From contig JAEYTV010000301.1 in NCBI GenBank assembly GCA_023433855.1, positions 1 to 11,580 on the forward strand: 11,580 bases of DNA. The letters run 5' to 3'. Positions 5,690 to 11,580 of the stretch are shown here, piece by piece; position 1 is the stretch's first letter; the number at the start of each line of letters is the position of its first letter. The translations under genes were made by a program, and so were the position numbers. Source of the stretch: Pseudomonadota bacterium (GTDB lineage: Bacteria; Pseudomonadota; Alphaproteobacteria; Rhizobiales; Rhizobiaceae). Below the pieces are notes generated by a model. The model saw only the letters and a list, made by a program, of their open reading frames with translations, was not told where the DNA came from and made no database searches.

Positions 5690-5863
5690 ATGCTCAGATC
5701 AAGAAACTGCAATGTCTGTCATCGAAGCGTTCCACGCGCTGCCGTGCGATGCCCCTGGTGTGCCAGTGCCCCAGTCGGTCGCATCGGGGTGAAAGGCTGG
5801 AGGTCGGCGCGCAGCGCACTACCCATTTTGGGCACCCAAACCGAATTGGACCAGCATCCATAA
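5690..5863 (+). CDS. Possible 57-aa zinc-ribbon peptide
   Basis: ATG at 5690 has GGAG 5 bases upstream. The product has two CxxC knuckles, CNVC (residues 7-10) and CPWC (21-24), separated by ten residues (HRSVPRAAVR). This is the spacing of a small treble-clef or zinc-ribbon site. The Pro-x-Ala-x-x-Cys-Pro pattern before the second pair is typical of such ribbons. The remaining 30 residues are basic, with a short hydrophobic strand (SALPILG), and match nothing I know. It lies in the spacer between ntrC and the sugar dehydrogenase, opposite in strand to both. Chance in GC-rich DNA remains possible, and the same frame stays open upstream to 5387. Confidence 0.35.
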   Translation: MLRSRNCNVCHRSVPRAAVRCPWCASAPVGRIGVKGWRSARSALPILGTQTELDQHP

Positions 5864-5909
5864 CAGCTGACTGGCCTCTTGTTCCGCCGGTCAGAACCGG
5901 GATCCGGTT
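5827..5909. repeat. Two short perfect dyads
   Basis: TTTGGG-CA-CCCAAA (5827-5840) and AACCGG-GAT-CCGGTT (5895-5909) each have 6-bp perfect arms. The first overlaps the end of the possible zinc-ribbon ORF. Similar short dyads recur through 5249-6065. No function is assigned. Confidence 0.3.
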
Positions 5910-5945
5910 GTGGCGCCATCTTTTCACGTCGCGCCTCACACCCTC

Positions 5946-5985
5946 CTAACCTGTCTGCTGCCGCTCCGGCCGCAGACGGGAAGGT
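5946..5985. terminator. 11-bp hairpin in the post-ntrC spacer
   Basis: GTCTGCTGCCG (5953-5963) pairs with CGGCCGCAGAC (5967-5977) at 10 of 11 positions around a CTC loop. AACCT and AGGTT further out can extend the stem with a bulge. No T-run follows on either strand. It may be a second transcription barrier or processing site after ntrC, 90-115 bp beyond the stop codon. Confidence 0.35.
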
Positions 5986-6028
5986 TTCTAAACAGCCAGT
6001 TCTTCTTCAAAGCTGCCGAAGGACAGGT

Positions 6029-6054
6029 CGGCCGCGATCATGCCCGCGGCCGAT
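6029..6054 (-). terminator. Stem-loop directly after ntrC
   Basis: TCGGCCGCG (6029-6037) pairs perfectly over 9 bp with CGCGGCCGA (6046-6054), leaving an 8-base loop. It starts 11 bases after the ntrC stop codon (6066-6068). There is no U-tract downstream on the minus strand, so it is either a Rho-dependent end or an mRNA 3' stabiliser. It supports ntrC being the last gene of its operon here. Confidence 0.5.
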
Positions 6055-6065
6055 GAGATGGGTGC

Positions 6066-7517
6066 CTAGGCGGTCCGGGCGCTGCGGTAGACGGACACGC
6101 CGAGCTCCCGGATTTTCTTTCGCAGCGTGTTGCGGTTCAGTCCGAGAAGATCTGCGGCCTTGATCTGGTTGCCACGCGTTGCGGTAAGCGCCGCGAGGAT
6201 CAGCGGATACTCCATTTCCGTCAGGACGCGATCGTAGAGCCCCGGAGGCGGCAGGCTGTCTCCGAAGCTGGCGAAATACGTCCGCATGTTCTCTTCCACC
6301 GCCTGTGCGATCGTCAGCGATCCGGCACTGGTTCCGATCTTGTCGATCGGACTGTCAGGTACGTCGGAGCGAAGTTCCGACTCGATGATCTCACGGGTGA
6401 TCACCTCCTGCGGGTAAAGTGCCATCAGACGGCGAACGAGGTTCTCCAGTTCGCGAACATTGCCGGGCCAGGCGTAAGTTTTCATCACTTCCAAGGCTTC
6501 GCCGTCGAAGCGCTTGGCGTCGAGCCCTTCCTTTTCACCGACCTGCATGAAATGCCGAACGAGATCCGGGATATCCTCGGCCCGATCCCTCAGCGGCGGC
6601 AGCCGCAAAGGGACGACGTTGAGACGGTAATAGAGGTCTTCGCGGAACAAACCCTGATTGATCAGGTTTTTCAGATCCTTGTTGGTCGCAGCAACGATGC
6701 GAACATCGGTTCGGATCGGTGTGCGCCCTCCGACGGTGGTATATTCGCCCTGCTGAAGCACCCGGAGCAGGCGGGTCTGGGCATCCATCGGCATGTCACC
6801 GATTTCATCCAGAAACAGAGTGCCGCCTTCGGCCTGCTCGAAACGTCCGGTCGACCGCGTCTGAGCGCCGGTGAAGGCTCCCTTCTCGTGCCCGAAAAGT
6901 TCCGATTCAATCAGGTCCCGCGGGATCGCCGCCATGTTGATCGCCACGAACGGCCCGTTGCGGCGTTTGCCGTAATCGTGCAGGGCGCGGGCCACGAGTT
7001 CCTTGCCGGTGCCTGATTCACCGGTGATCATCAGCGTGAGGTCGGTCTGCATGAGGCGCGCCAGGACGCGGTAGATCTCCTGCATGGCGGCGGAACGACC
7101 GACCAGCGGCATCCCATCCTGCATATCGTCGTCGAGACGGGCCGGCTTACGTTTCGGTTCCGCCAGCGCGCGTCCGATGATGGCGATGAGTTCGGTCAGA
7201 TCGAAGGGCTTCGGCAGGTAATCGTAGGCCCCTTTTTCCGACGCCTTGATCGCCGTCATGAAGGTGTTCTGGGCACTCATGACAAGCACCGGCAACTCTG
7301 GCCGCGCCTTCTTGATGCGTGGTAGCAGATCGAACGCATTTTCATCCGGCATGATGACGTCGGTGACGACAAGATCGCCTTCGCCCGCCGATATCCAACG
7401 CCAGAGGGTCGCGGCGTTGGATGTGATACGCACATCGTAGCCGGCTCTTGTCAGAGCCTGGTTGAGAACGGTCCGGATAGCCGCGTCGTCATCGGCGACA
7501 AGGATCGTGGCAGTCAT
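6066..7517 (-). CDS. ntrC: Nitrogen regulation response regulator NtrC
   Basis: Full-length (483 aa) sigma-54-dependent activator that, when phosphorylated by NtrB, switches on nitrogen-scavenging genes. Receiver domain, residues 1-120: acidic pocket D10/D11, phospho-acceptor D53 in VTDVIMP, S81 and K103 (LPKPFD). AAA+ domain, about 138-370: Walker A GESGTGKE (166-173), the sigma-54 contact loop GAFTGA (213-218), Walker B TLFLDE (233-238), sensor I ATNKD (277-281) and sensor II GNVREL (352-357). The C-terminal Fis-type helix-turn-helix is at 445-473 ([20 protein letters not shown]). The start overlaps the ntrB stop in ATGA, and AGGA lies 8 bases upstream. The operon seems to end after this gene at a stem-loop; ntrYX, which follow in many rhizobia, are absent from the window. 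Confidence 0.97.
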   Translation of the reverse strand: MTATILVADDDAAIRTVLNQALTRAGYDVRITSNAATLWRWISAGEGDLVVTDVIMPDENAFDLLPRIKKARPELPVLVMSAQNTFMTAIKASEKGAYDYLPKPFDLTELIAIIGRALAEPKRKPARLDDDMQDGMPLVGRSAAMQEIYRVLARLMQTDLTLMITGESGTGKELVARALHDYGKRRNGPFVAINMAAIPRDLIESELFGHEKGAFTGAQTRSTGRFEQAEGGTLFLDEIGDMPMDAQTRLLRVLQQGEYTTVGGRTPIRTDVRIVAATNKDLKNLINQGLFREDLYYRLNVVPLRLPPLRDRAEDIPDLVRHFMQVGEKEGLDAKRFDGEALEVMKTYAWPGNVRELENLVRRLMALYPQEVITREIIESELRSDVPDSPIDKIGTSAGSLTIAQAVEENMRTYFASFGDSLPPPGLYDRVLTEMEYPLILAALTATRGNQIKAADLLGLNRNTLRKKIRELGVSVYRSARTA

Positions 7518-8662
7518 CTCTCGTTTCCTGTGGGGTTCAAGGCACGGCCGTCGCCGGCTTCCTCCTTGTGCATGGGCATCAAAACACGAAAAACGGTGCG
7601 GCGCGCCTGGCTATCGCATTCCACGATGCCACCGTGCGCGCCGATGATCTTTGCTACAAGCGCCAGACCGAGGCCGGAGCCGTTTGTCTTGGTGGTAATG
7701 AACGGATCGAAGAGATGCGGCAACAGGTCCGCCGGCACCCCCGGGCCGTTGTCGATCACACAGAATTCGAGCGGCAGGGAGATCTTCTCGCGCGTGCCGG
7801 CAACCGAGAGCCGGATCCCGGGACGATAGGCCGTGGTAAGCATGATCTCGCCGTCGGGCGCATCGCCGATCGCTTCCGCCGCATTCTTGATCAAGTTGAG
7901 GAAGACCTGCACCAGCTGGTCACGGTTCGCATAGACAGGAGGCAGCGACGGGTCGTACATCTCCGACACTTTGAGGTGCCGGGCAAAACCCGCTTTCGCC
8001 ACTGCTTTCACATGATCAAGGACCGAATGGATATTGAGGGCTGTCCGGTCGACGGGCCGCTCGTCGGAGAAAACCTCCATCCTGTCGACAAGAGATACGA
8101 TGCGATCGGTTTCGTCGCAGATGAGCTGCGTCAATGCCCTGTCTTCGTCGGGGACCGACGTCTCGAGCAGTTGGGCCGCGCCGCGTATCCCCGATAGAGG
8201 ATTCTTGATCTCGTGCGCCAGCATGGAAGCAAGCCCCGTGACCGACCGTGCGGCGGCGCGATGGGTGAGCTGACGGTCGATCTTGTCAGCCATCGATCGC
8301 TCCTGCAGGACTATCACGACCGAACCGCGTTCACTGACCACCGGCGCCACGTAAAGGTCGACGAGCTTCTCCTGCCCCAGGCGCGGCGAGGACAGGTCGA
8401 CGCGGTATTCGTTGACAGGCGCTTTCCGCTCCCGGACCTGCTCGATGAGCGCCAGAAGCGGGCTGCCGAACGGTATAAGGCTGGAAATGTCGTTCTTGGC
8501 CAACTGTGCGGCACTGGAGCCGAAAAACGCCTCCGCTTCCCAGTTGGCAAATGCCACCTTGCCGGCGGCATCGACGAGGATCACGGGGTTCTGAACGGAA
8601 TTGAGGACGGCCATTGCCAGGCTGTTGCCCGAAGCCGGCTCAGACACAGAAGAGCTTGTCAT
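7514..8662 (-). CDS. ntrB: Nitrogen regulation sensor histidine kinase NtrB
   Basis: A 382-aa soluble two-component kinase/phosphatase that controls NtrC in response to the PII signal protein. The N-terminal PAS domain spans roughly 15-120 ([19 protein letters not shown]). The H-box is [20 protein letters not shown] (147-166) with phosphorylated His150. The ATPase domain has the N-box NLIKNAAEA (256-264), G1 DNGPGVP (304-310) and G2 GSGLGLAL (328-335). No transmembrane segment is present, as expected for NtrB and unlike NtrY. GGAGG precedes the ATG by 4 bases, and the start overlaps the dusB stop in ATGA. The ends of this gene overlap dusB and ntrC, which fixes the stoichiometric translation of the three genes. 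Confidence 0.97.
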   Translation of the reverse strand: MTSSSVSEPASGNSLAMAVLNSVQNPVILVDAAGKVAFANWEAEAFFGSSAAQLAKNDISSLIPFGSPLLALIEQVRERKAPVNEYRVDLSSPRLGQEKLVDLYVAPVVSERGSVVIVLQERSMADKIDRQLTHRAAARSVTGLASMLAHEIKNPLSGIRGAAQLLETSVPDEDRALTQLICDETDRIVSLVDRMEVFSDERPVDRTALNIHSVLDHVKAVAKAGFARHLKVSEMYDPSLPPVYANRDQLVQVFLNLIKNAAEAIGDAPDGEIMLTTAYRPGIRLSVAGTREKISLPLEFCVIDNGPGVPADLLPHLFDPFITTKTNGSGLGLALVAKIIGAHGGIVECDSQARRTVFRVLMPMHKEEAGDGRALNPTGNER

Positions 8663-9669
8663 GCCGCCTCCCTGCCGACCACTGTCTGGGAAAGTGCCGT
8701 ACGCATCCGGCGGATCACATCGGCGGGGTCTTTGGATGTCATGATGGTTACCTTTTCCTGCGCGGCGTGCGGCGCGAACCGATCGAGGTACCAGCCAAGA
8801 TGTTTACGGGCGTGCCGCAGACCAGCTTCGCGTCCGTAGAGACTTAGCATCGCCTCGTAATGCTCGACGACGAGCGTCGCGATCTCCGGGTACTGAGGCG
8901 CGGCATGCCCTGCAAGCCAGCCAACGTGCCAGGGCCGCCCCTGTGCGCCGCGACCGACCATGACAGCATCCGCACCCGAACGCCTGATGATTTCGGCGGC
9001 ATCCTCCGGTGTCTGCACGTCGCCGTTAGCCACGAGCGGGATGGAAATCGTCTCCCGCACGAGGCGAATGGCGTCCCAGTCTGCTCTGCCTTCATAGAAT
9101 TGCATCCGGGTCCGGCCGTGGATCGTTATGAGTTGCACACCCACCTCCTCGGCACGGCGGGCGATCTCCGGCGCATTGATCGAACTCTCGTCCCAGCCCA
9201 ACCGCATCTTGAGCGTCACGGGGACATTGGTGGCCTTCACGACTGCCTCGATGAGAGAAAGTGCATGGTCGGGATCGCGCATCAGAGCCGAGCCTGAATA
9301 TCCTCCAGTCACCTTCTTGGCTGGACATCCCATGTTGATGTCGATGATGTCGGCGCCATTGTCGCTTGCGATCCGGGCGGCCTCGGCCATTGGGCGAGCT
9401 TCTCGTCCCGCGAGCTGGACCATGTGCGGGGAGATTCCCACGCCTTTGAGGCGCGCCCAGGACTCGCCCCGGTTCAGGATAAGCTCACCGCTCGCCACCA
9501 TTTCCGTCACCACGAGGCCCGCTCCGAACCGCCAGGCGAGCTGCCGGAAGGGAAGATCGGTCACTCCTGACATTGGAGCCAATATAACCCGATTTGGCGC
9601 GATGACCGACCCGATACTGAAAGGGCTAGCGAGATTCGGGAGAGACAACTGATGATCTTTCGGGCACAT
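8659..9669 (-). CDS. dusB: tRNA-dihydrouridine synthase DusB (NifR3)
   Basis: A 336-aa FMN- and NADPH-dependent enzyme that reduces uridine to dihydrouridine in the tRNA D-arm. The TIM barrel opens with [13 protein letters not shown] (30-42). The catalytic Cys115 lies in [19 protein letters not shown] (112-130). FMN-phosphate and substrate contacts are visible in LKMRLGWD (153-160), TIHGRT (182-187), VANGDV (213-218) and [10 protein letters not shown] (238-247). The helical C-terminal domain carries [11 protein letters not shown]. In rhizobia the protein is called NifR3 and heads the ntrBC operon. ATG 9669 has only a weak ribosome binding site, and an in-frame TTG eight codons in would match shorter homologues beginning near SLPNL. 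The start is therefore the least certain part. Confidence 0.96.
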   Translation of the reverse strand: MCPKDHQLSLPNLASPFSIGSVIAPNRVILAPMSGVTDLPFRQLAWRFGAGLVVTEMVASGELILNRGESWARLKGVGISPHMVQLAGREARPMAEAARIASDNGADIIDINMGCPAKKVTGGYSGSALMRDPDHALSLIEAVVKATNVPVTLKMRLGWDESSINAPEIARRAEEVGVQLITIHGRTRMQFYEGRADWDAIRLVRETISIPLVANGDVQTPEDAAEIIRRSGADAVMVGRGAQGRPWHVGWLAGHAAPQYPEIATLVVEHYEAMLSLYGREAGLRHARKHLGWYLDRFAPHAAQEKVTIMTSKDPADVIRRMRTALSQTVVGREAA

Positions 9670-9705
9670 TGATGCTTTGCACTATTTTTATTCACATCAG
9701 AAGCG

Positions 9706-9720
9706 TTTGCCAAGAGCAAA
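9706..9720. promoter_or_regulatory. Dyad upstream of dusB
   Basis: TTTGC-CAAGA-GCAAA has perfect 5-bp arms and lies 37-51 bp before the dusB start. In this position it could bind a repressor or activator of the dusB-ntrBC operon. Its half-site distance does not fit the NtrC consensus TGC-N11-GCA. Five-base arms are weak evidence. Confidence 0.2.
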
Positions 9721-9763
9721 TCCGAAACTGCGTTATTTTTGAGCGTGCTGCTGGAAATGCCGC

Positions 9764-9792
9764 TATTCATTCGATAGTTGTGCGCGTGTCAA
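9764..9792 (-). promoter_or_regulatory. Putative dusB-ntrBC promoter
   Basis: On the minus strand a perfect TTGACA (9787-9792) is followed after 17 bp by TGAATA (9764-9769), a poor -10 element. It is the only consensus -35 hexamer in the divergent region. Transcription would start near 9757 and leave an 88-base leader. No sigma-54 -24/-12 pair was found. Confidence 0.3.
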
Positions 9793-9809
9793 TCCTGGCA
9801 AGGCAGAAA

Positions 9810-9822
9810 CGGGTTTAACCCG
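9810..9822 (+). promoter_or_regulatory. Palindrome at the ispDF translation start
   Basis: CGGGTT-T-AACCCG is a 13-bp dyad with 6-bp arms, ending 15 bases before the ispDF ATG at 9838. It overlaps the zone where a ribosome binding site would sit, and the site itself is weak (GGGCGA). It could be an operator or an mRNA hairpin affecting initiation. Confidence 0.3.
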
Positions 9823-9837
9823 GATGGGCGAAAAACC

Positions 9838-11028
9838 ATGACAATCGGTGTGGTCATTGTCGCCGCCGGTCGCGGCGAAAGAGTTGGATCACCACAGGAG
9901 GGCCCGAAACAGTACCGGAAGGTCGGCGGCAAGGCGGTCATAACCCGCACGCTCGAGACGTTTCTGACCTGGAGCAGGACCGGTCCCGTAGCAGTTGTCA
10001 TCCACCCCGACGATGAGGCGCTTTTTAGGGCAGCGACAGCCGACGTGCGCGGGGCGGCCGATGTGATCACGACATTCGGCGGCGAGACTCGCCAACGTTC
10101 GGTCTTTGAGGGACTGCAGGCTCTGTCCAACCGGGACGTCACCCACGTGATGATCCACGACGCCGCACGGCCGTTTATCGACCACGCTCTACTGGACCGG
10201 GTGGCGCAAGCTCTTGACGATGGACGTTCGGGCGTCCTGCCCGTCATGCCAGTCACCGATACGCTCAAGCGAGCTGGTCCCGACCGCATCGTGCACGAGA
10301 CCGTGTCTCGGGCCGGCCTCTATGCCGCACAGACGCCCCAGGCGTTCGGCTATGCAGCGATCCGCATTGCGCACGAAAAAGCCGCCGCACTCCGCCGTCA
10401 GGATTTCACCGATGATGCTTCGGTGGCTGAATGGGCAGGGTTGCCGGTCACCCTGGTCGAGGGATCTGTCGACAACATCAAATTAACGGTACAGCGGGAT
10501 CTTGACATGGCCGACGAAAAACTCACCCGTTCCGCCCTACCGGACGTGCGCACGGGCAATGGTTACGACGTGCATCAGCTGGAAGCTGGCGACGGAGTGA
10601 CGCTTTGCGGCGTTTTCATCCCGCACGATCAGAAACTCACGGGGCATTCGGATGCAGACGTCGCCCTCCATGCCCTAACCGACGCGTTGCTTGCGACCTG
10701 CGGAGCCGGTGACATTGGCGATCATTTCCCTCCCTCCGACATGCAGTGGAAGGGCGCCCCTTCGCGCATTTTCCTGGAGTACGCCGCCGGGATCGTGCGG
10801 GACAATGGAGGCACGATCATGAATGCGGACATTTCGTTGATCGCGGAAGCCCCGAAAATCGGACCCCATCGTCAGGTGATGCGGGAAACCCTTGCGTCTA
10901 TCCTGGGAGTGTCGATAGATCGCTGCTCGGTGAAGGCAACCACCAACGAGAAGATCGGCTTTGTCGGCAGGCGGGAGGGTATCGCGGCCATCGCGACCGC
11001 AACGGTCGTCTACAGCAGGAATACCTGA
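9838..11028 (+). CDS. ispDF: Bifunctional IspD/IspF enzyme of the MEP pathway
   Basis: A 396-aa fusion. The IspD half (1-228) transfers CMP from CTP to methylerythritol 4-phosphate; the IspF half (235-396) makes the cyclic diphosphate. IspD motifs are AAGRGERVG (9-17), KQY (24-26), HDAARPF (107-113), VTDT (139-142), QTPQAF (165-170), TDDASVAE (191-198) and the [11 protein letters not shown] end of the domain. IspF motifs are GYDVHQL (242-248) with metal ligands Asp244 and His246, [18 protein letters not shown] (268-285) with His278, [11 protein letters not shown] (291-301) and [15 protein letters not shown] (367-381). The ATG at 9838 begins the conserved [11 protein letters not shown]; the frame is open to 9778 without family sequence. 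The fusion is typical of alphaproteobacteria. The stop shares one base with the next start. Confidence 0.97.
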   Translation: MTIGVVIVAAGRGERVGSPQEGPKQYRKVGGKAVITRTLETFLTWSRTGPVAVVIHPDDEALFRAATADVRGAADVITTFGGETRQRSVFEGLQALSNRDVTHVMIHDAARPFIDHALLDRVAQALDDGRSGVLPVMPVTDTLKRAGPDRIVHETVSRAGLYAAQTPQAFGYAAIRIAHEKAAALRRQDFTDDASVAEWAGLPVTLVEGSVDNIKLTVQRDLDMADEKLTRSALPDVRTGNGYDVHQLEAGDGVTLCGVFIPHDQKLTGHSDADVALHALTDALLATCGAGDIGDHFPPSDMQWKGAPSRIFLEYAAGIVRDNGGTIMNADISLIAEAPKIGPHRQVMRETLASILGVSIDRCSVKATTNEKIGFVGRREGIAAIATATVVYSRNT

Positions 11029-11528
11029 TGGGGTTCTTTCCACCGGACATCGAAGATGAAGCAAGGAGAATCGTCATCCGCTTCTCCGAGACGAAGACCC
11101 TAGTTTCGACGGCGGAATCCTGCACCGGGGGCCTGATCATAGGAGCCCTGACCGAGATACCGGGATCCTCCGCTGTCGTCGACCGGGGGTTCGTGACCTA
11201 CACCAATCAAGCCAAGATGGAGATGCTCGGCGTCGACTGCAGGACGCTCGCCGCTTTTGGTGCCGTCTCCACGGAAACGGCGCTGCAGATGGTCCAGGGC
11301 GCGCTGTTCCGGTCCAGCGCCTCGGTTGCCGTCGCGGTGACGGGAGTGGCGGGACCGGGGGGCGGGACCGCCGAAAAGCCGATCGGCTTGGTGCATCTTG
11401 CTGCCATGAACCGCGGAGGCATGATCCTGCACAAGGAAATGCGCTACGGAGCGACGGACCGGACGACAATCCGGCTATCTACGGTGCGCACAGCATTCGA
11501 GATGCTGATCGCTGTAGCAGAACAGTAA
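11028..11528 (+). CDS. CinA C-terminal-domain protein (PncC-type nicotinamide-nucleotide amidase)
   Basis: A 166-aa protein consisting only of the CinA-C domain, which deamidates nicotinamide mononucleotide to nicotinate mononucleotide in the pyridine-nucleotide salvage cycle. Motifs are TAESCTGGLIIGAL (residues 25-38, with the catalytic serine), GSSAVVDRGFVTYTNQAK (45-62), AFGAVS (78-83) and AVTGVAGPGGGTAEKPIG (103-120). The larger CinA proteins carry an additional N-terminal MoeA-like domain; it is absent here, as in stand-alone PncC. The start ATG overlaps the ispDF TGA as TGATG, with AGGA 7 bases upstream, so the two genes are co-translated. The same frame is open upstream inside ispDF, but that extension has no coding meaning. 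The gene ends 9 bp from the convergent partial gene. Confidence 0.93.
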   Translation: MGFFPPDIEDEARRIVIRFSETKTLVSTAESCTGGLIIGALTEIPGSSAVVDRGFVTYTNQAKMEMLGVDCRTLAAFGAVSTETALQMVQGALFRSSASVAVAVTGVAGPGGGTAEKPIGLVHLAAMNRGGMILHKEMRYGATDRTTIRLSTVRTAFEMLIAVAEQ

Positions 11529-11537
11529 CATGGATAG

Positions 11538-11580
11538 TCAAGCGGTCGCGTAGATATTGTCCGCCCGCGCCTCGAATGCC
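11538..11580 (-). CDS. COQ10/RatA START-domain protein, C-terminal end (partial)
   Basis: The minus strand from the window edge encodes AFEARADNIYATA followed by TGA (11538-11540). The pattern A-F-E-x-R-A-x-x-[IV]-Y fits the last residues of COQ10/RatA-like proteins, which in rhizobia often lie next to cinA and are thought to bind ubiquinone-type lipids. Only 13 codons are visible, so this rests on the motif and on known gene order. It converges with the CinA-type gene with 9 bp between stop codons. Confidence 0.5.
   Translation of the reverse strand, partial: AFEARADNIYATA

Noticed and set aside
9695..9715. TTGGCA on the minus strand before dusB, resembling a sigma-54 -24 element
   Set aside because: The -12 position reads TG rather than the required GC at the correct distance.
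10746..11027. Upstream extension of the CinA-type ORF inside ispDF
   Set aside because: The frame is open but overlaps the IspF domain out of frame; the ATG at 11028 has a ribosome binding site and matches the family N-terminus.
1..11580. CRISPR array, insertion sequence, integrase, tRNA or rRNA genes
   Set aside because: No regularly spaced direct repeats, transposase or integrase motifs, or RNA-gene signatures were found on either strand.

Overview
The window most resembles a chromosome segment of an alphaproteobacterium of the Hyphomicrobiales (Rhizobiales). The evidence is moderately high GC, the operon dusB (nifR3)-ntrB-ntrC with ATGA-type overlaps, a fused ispDF gene divergent from it, and a CinA C-terminal-domain gene directly after ispDF. 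No database search was possible, so protein names rest on recognised motifs.

Left part (1-6065). The window opens with the last 25 codons of a probable dinB (DNA polymerase IV, + strand). It converges on an NADP-dependent, zinc-independent MDR oxidoreductase (116-1129, -). An apparently protein-free stretch (1130-2024) follows. It is rich in inverted repeats and holds a strong intrinsic terminator on the minus strand (1693-1736), which may be the 3' end of an undescribed small RNA. An orphan 85-aa gene (2025-2282), a second gene-poor stretch (2283-3045), a small helix-turn-helix/excisionase-like gene starting at a GTG (3046-3420) and a 77-aa helical protein (3533-3766) come next, all on +. 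A PQQ-type sorbosone/glucose dehydrogenase gene (3947-5248, -) is separated from ntrC by about 0.8 kb. That gap contains many short dyads and possibly a 57-aa CxxC/CxxC zinc-ribbon peptide (5690-5863, +).

Right part (6066-11580). This is the conserved core. dusB-ntrB-ntrC (minus strand, 9669 to 6066) forms a translationally coupled operon that modifies tRNA and senses nitrogen status. It diverges across 168 bp from ispDF (9838-11028, +), which makes isoprenoid precursors by the MEP pathway. ispDF overlaps a CinA-C/PncC-type amidohydrolase gene by one base (11028-11528). A convergent partial gene at the right edge (11538-11580, -) looks like the C-terminus of a COQ10/RatA START-domain protein.

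In many rhizobia ntrC is followed by ntrY-ntrX. Here the operon instead ends at a strong stem-loop, followed by a dyad-rich spacer and an unrelated oxidoreductase. The boundary between core and variable DNA therefore seems to lie just downstream of ntrC. The most interesting unexplained items are the putative small RNA with a dyad filling its promoter spacer, the nested inverted repeat at 1841-1901, and the leader-ORF arrangement before the helix-turn-helix gene.
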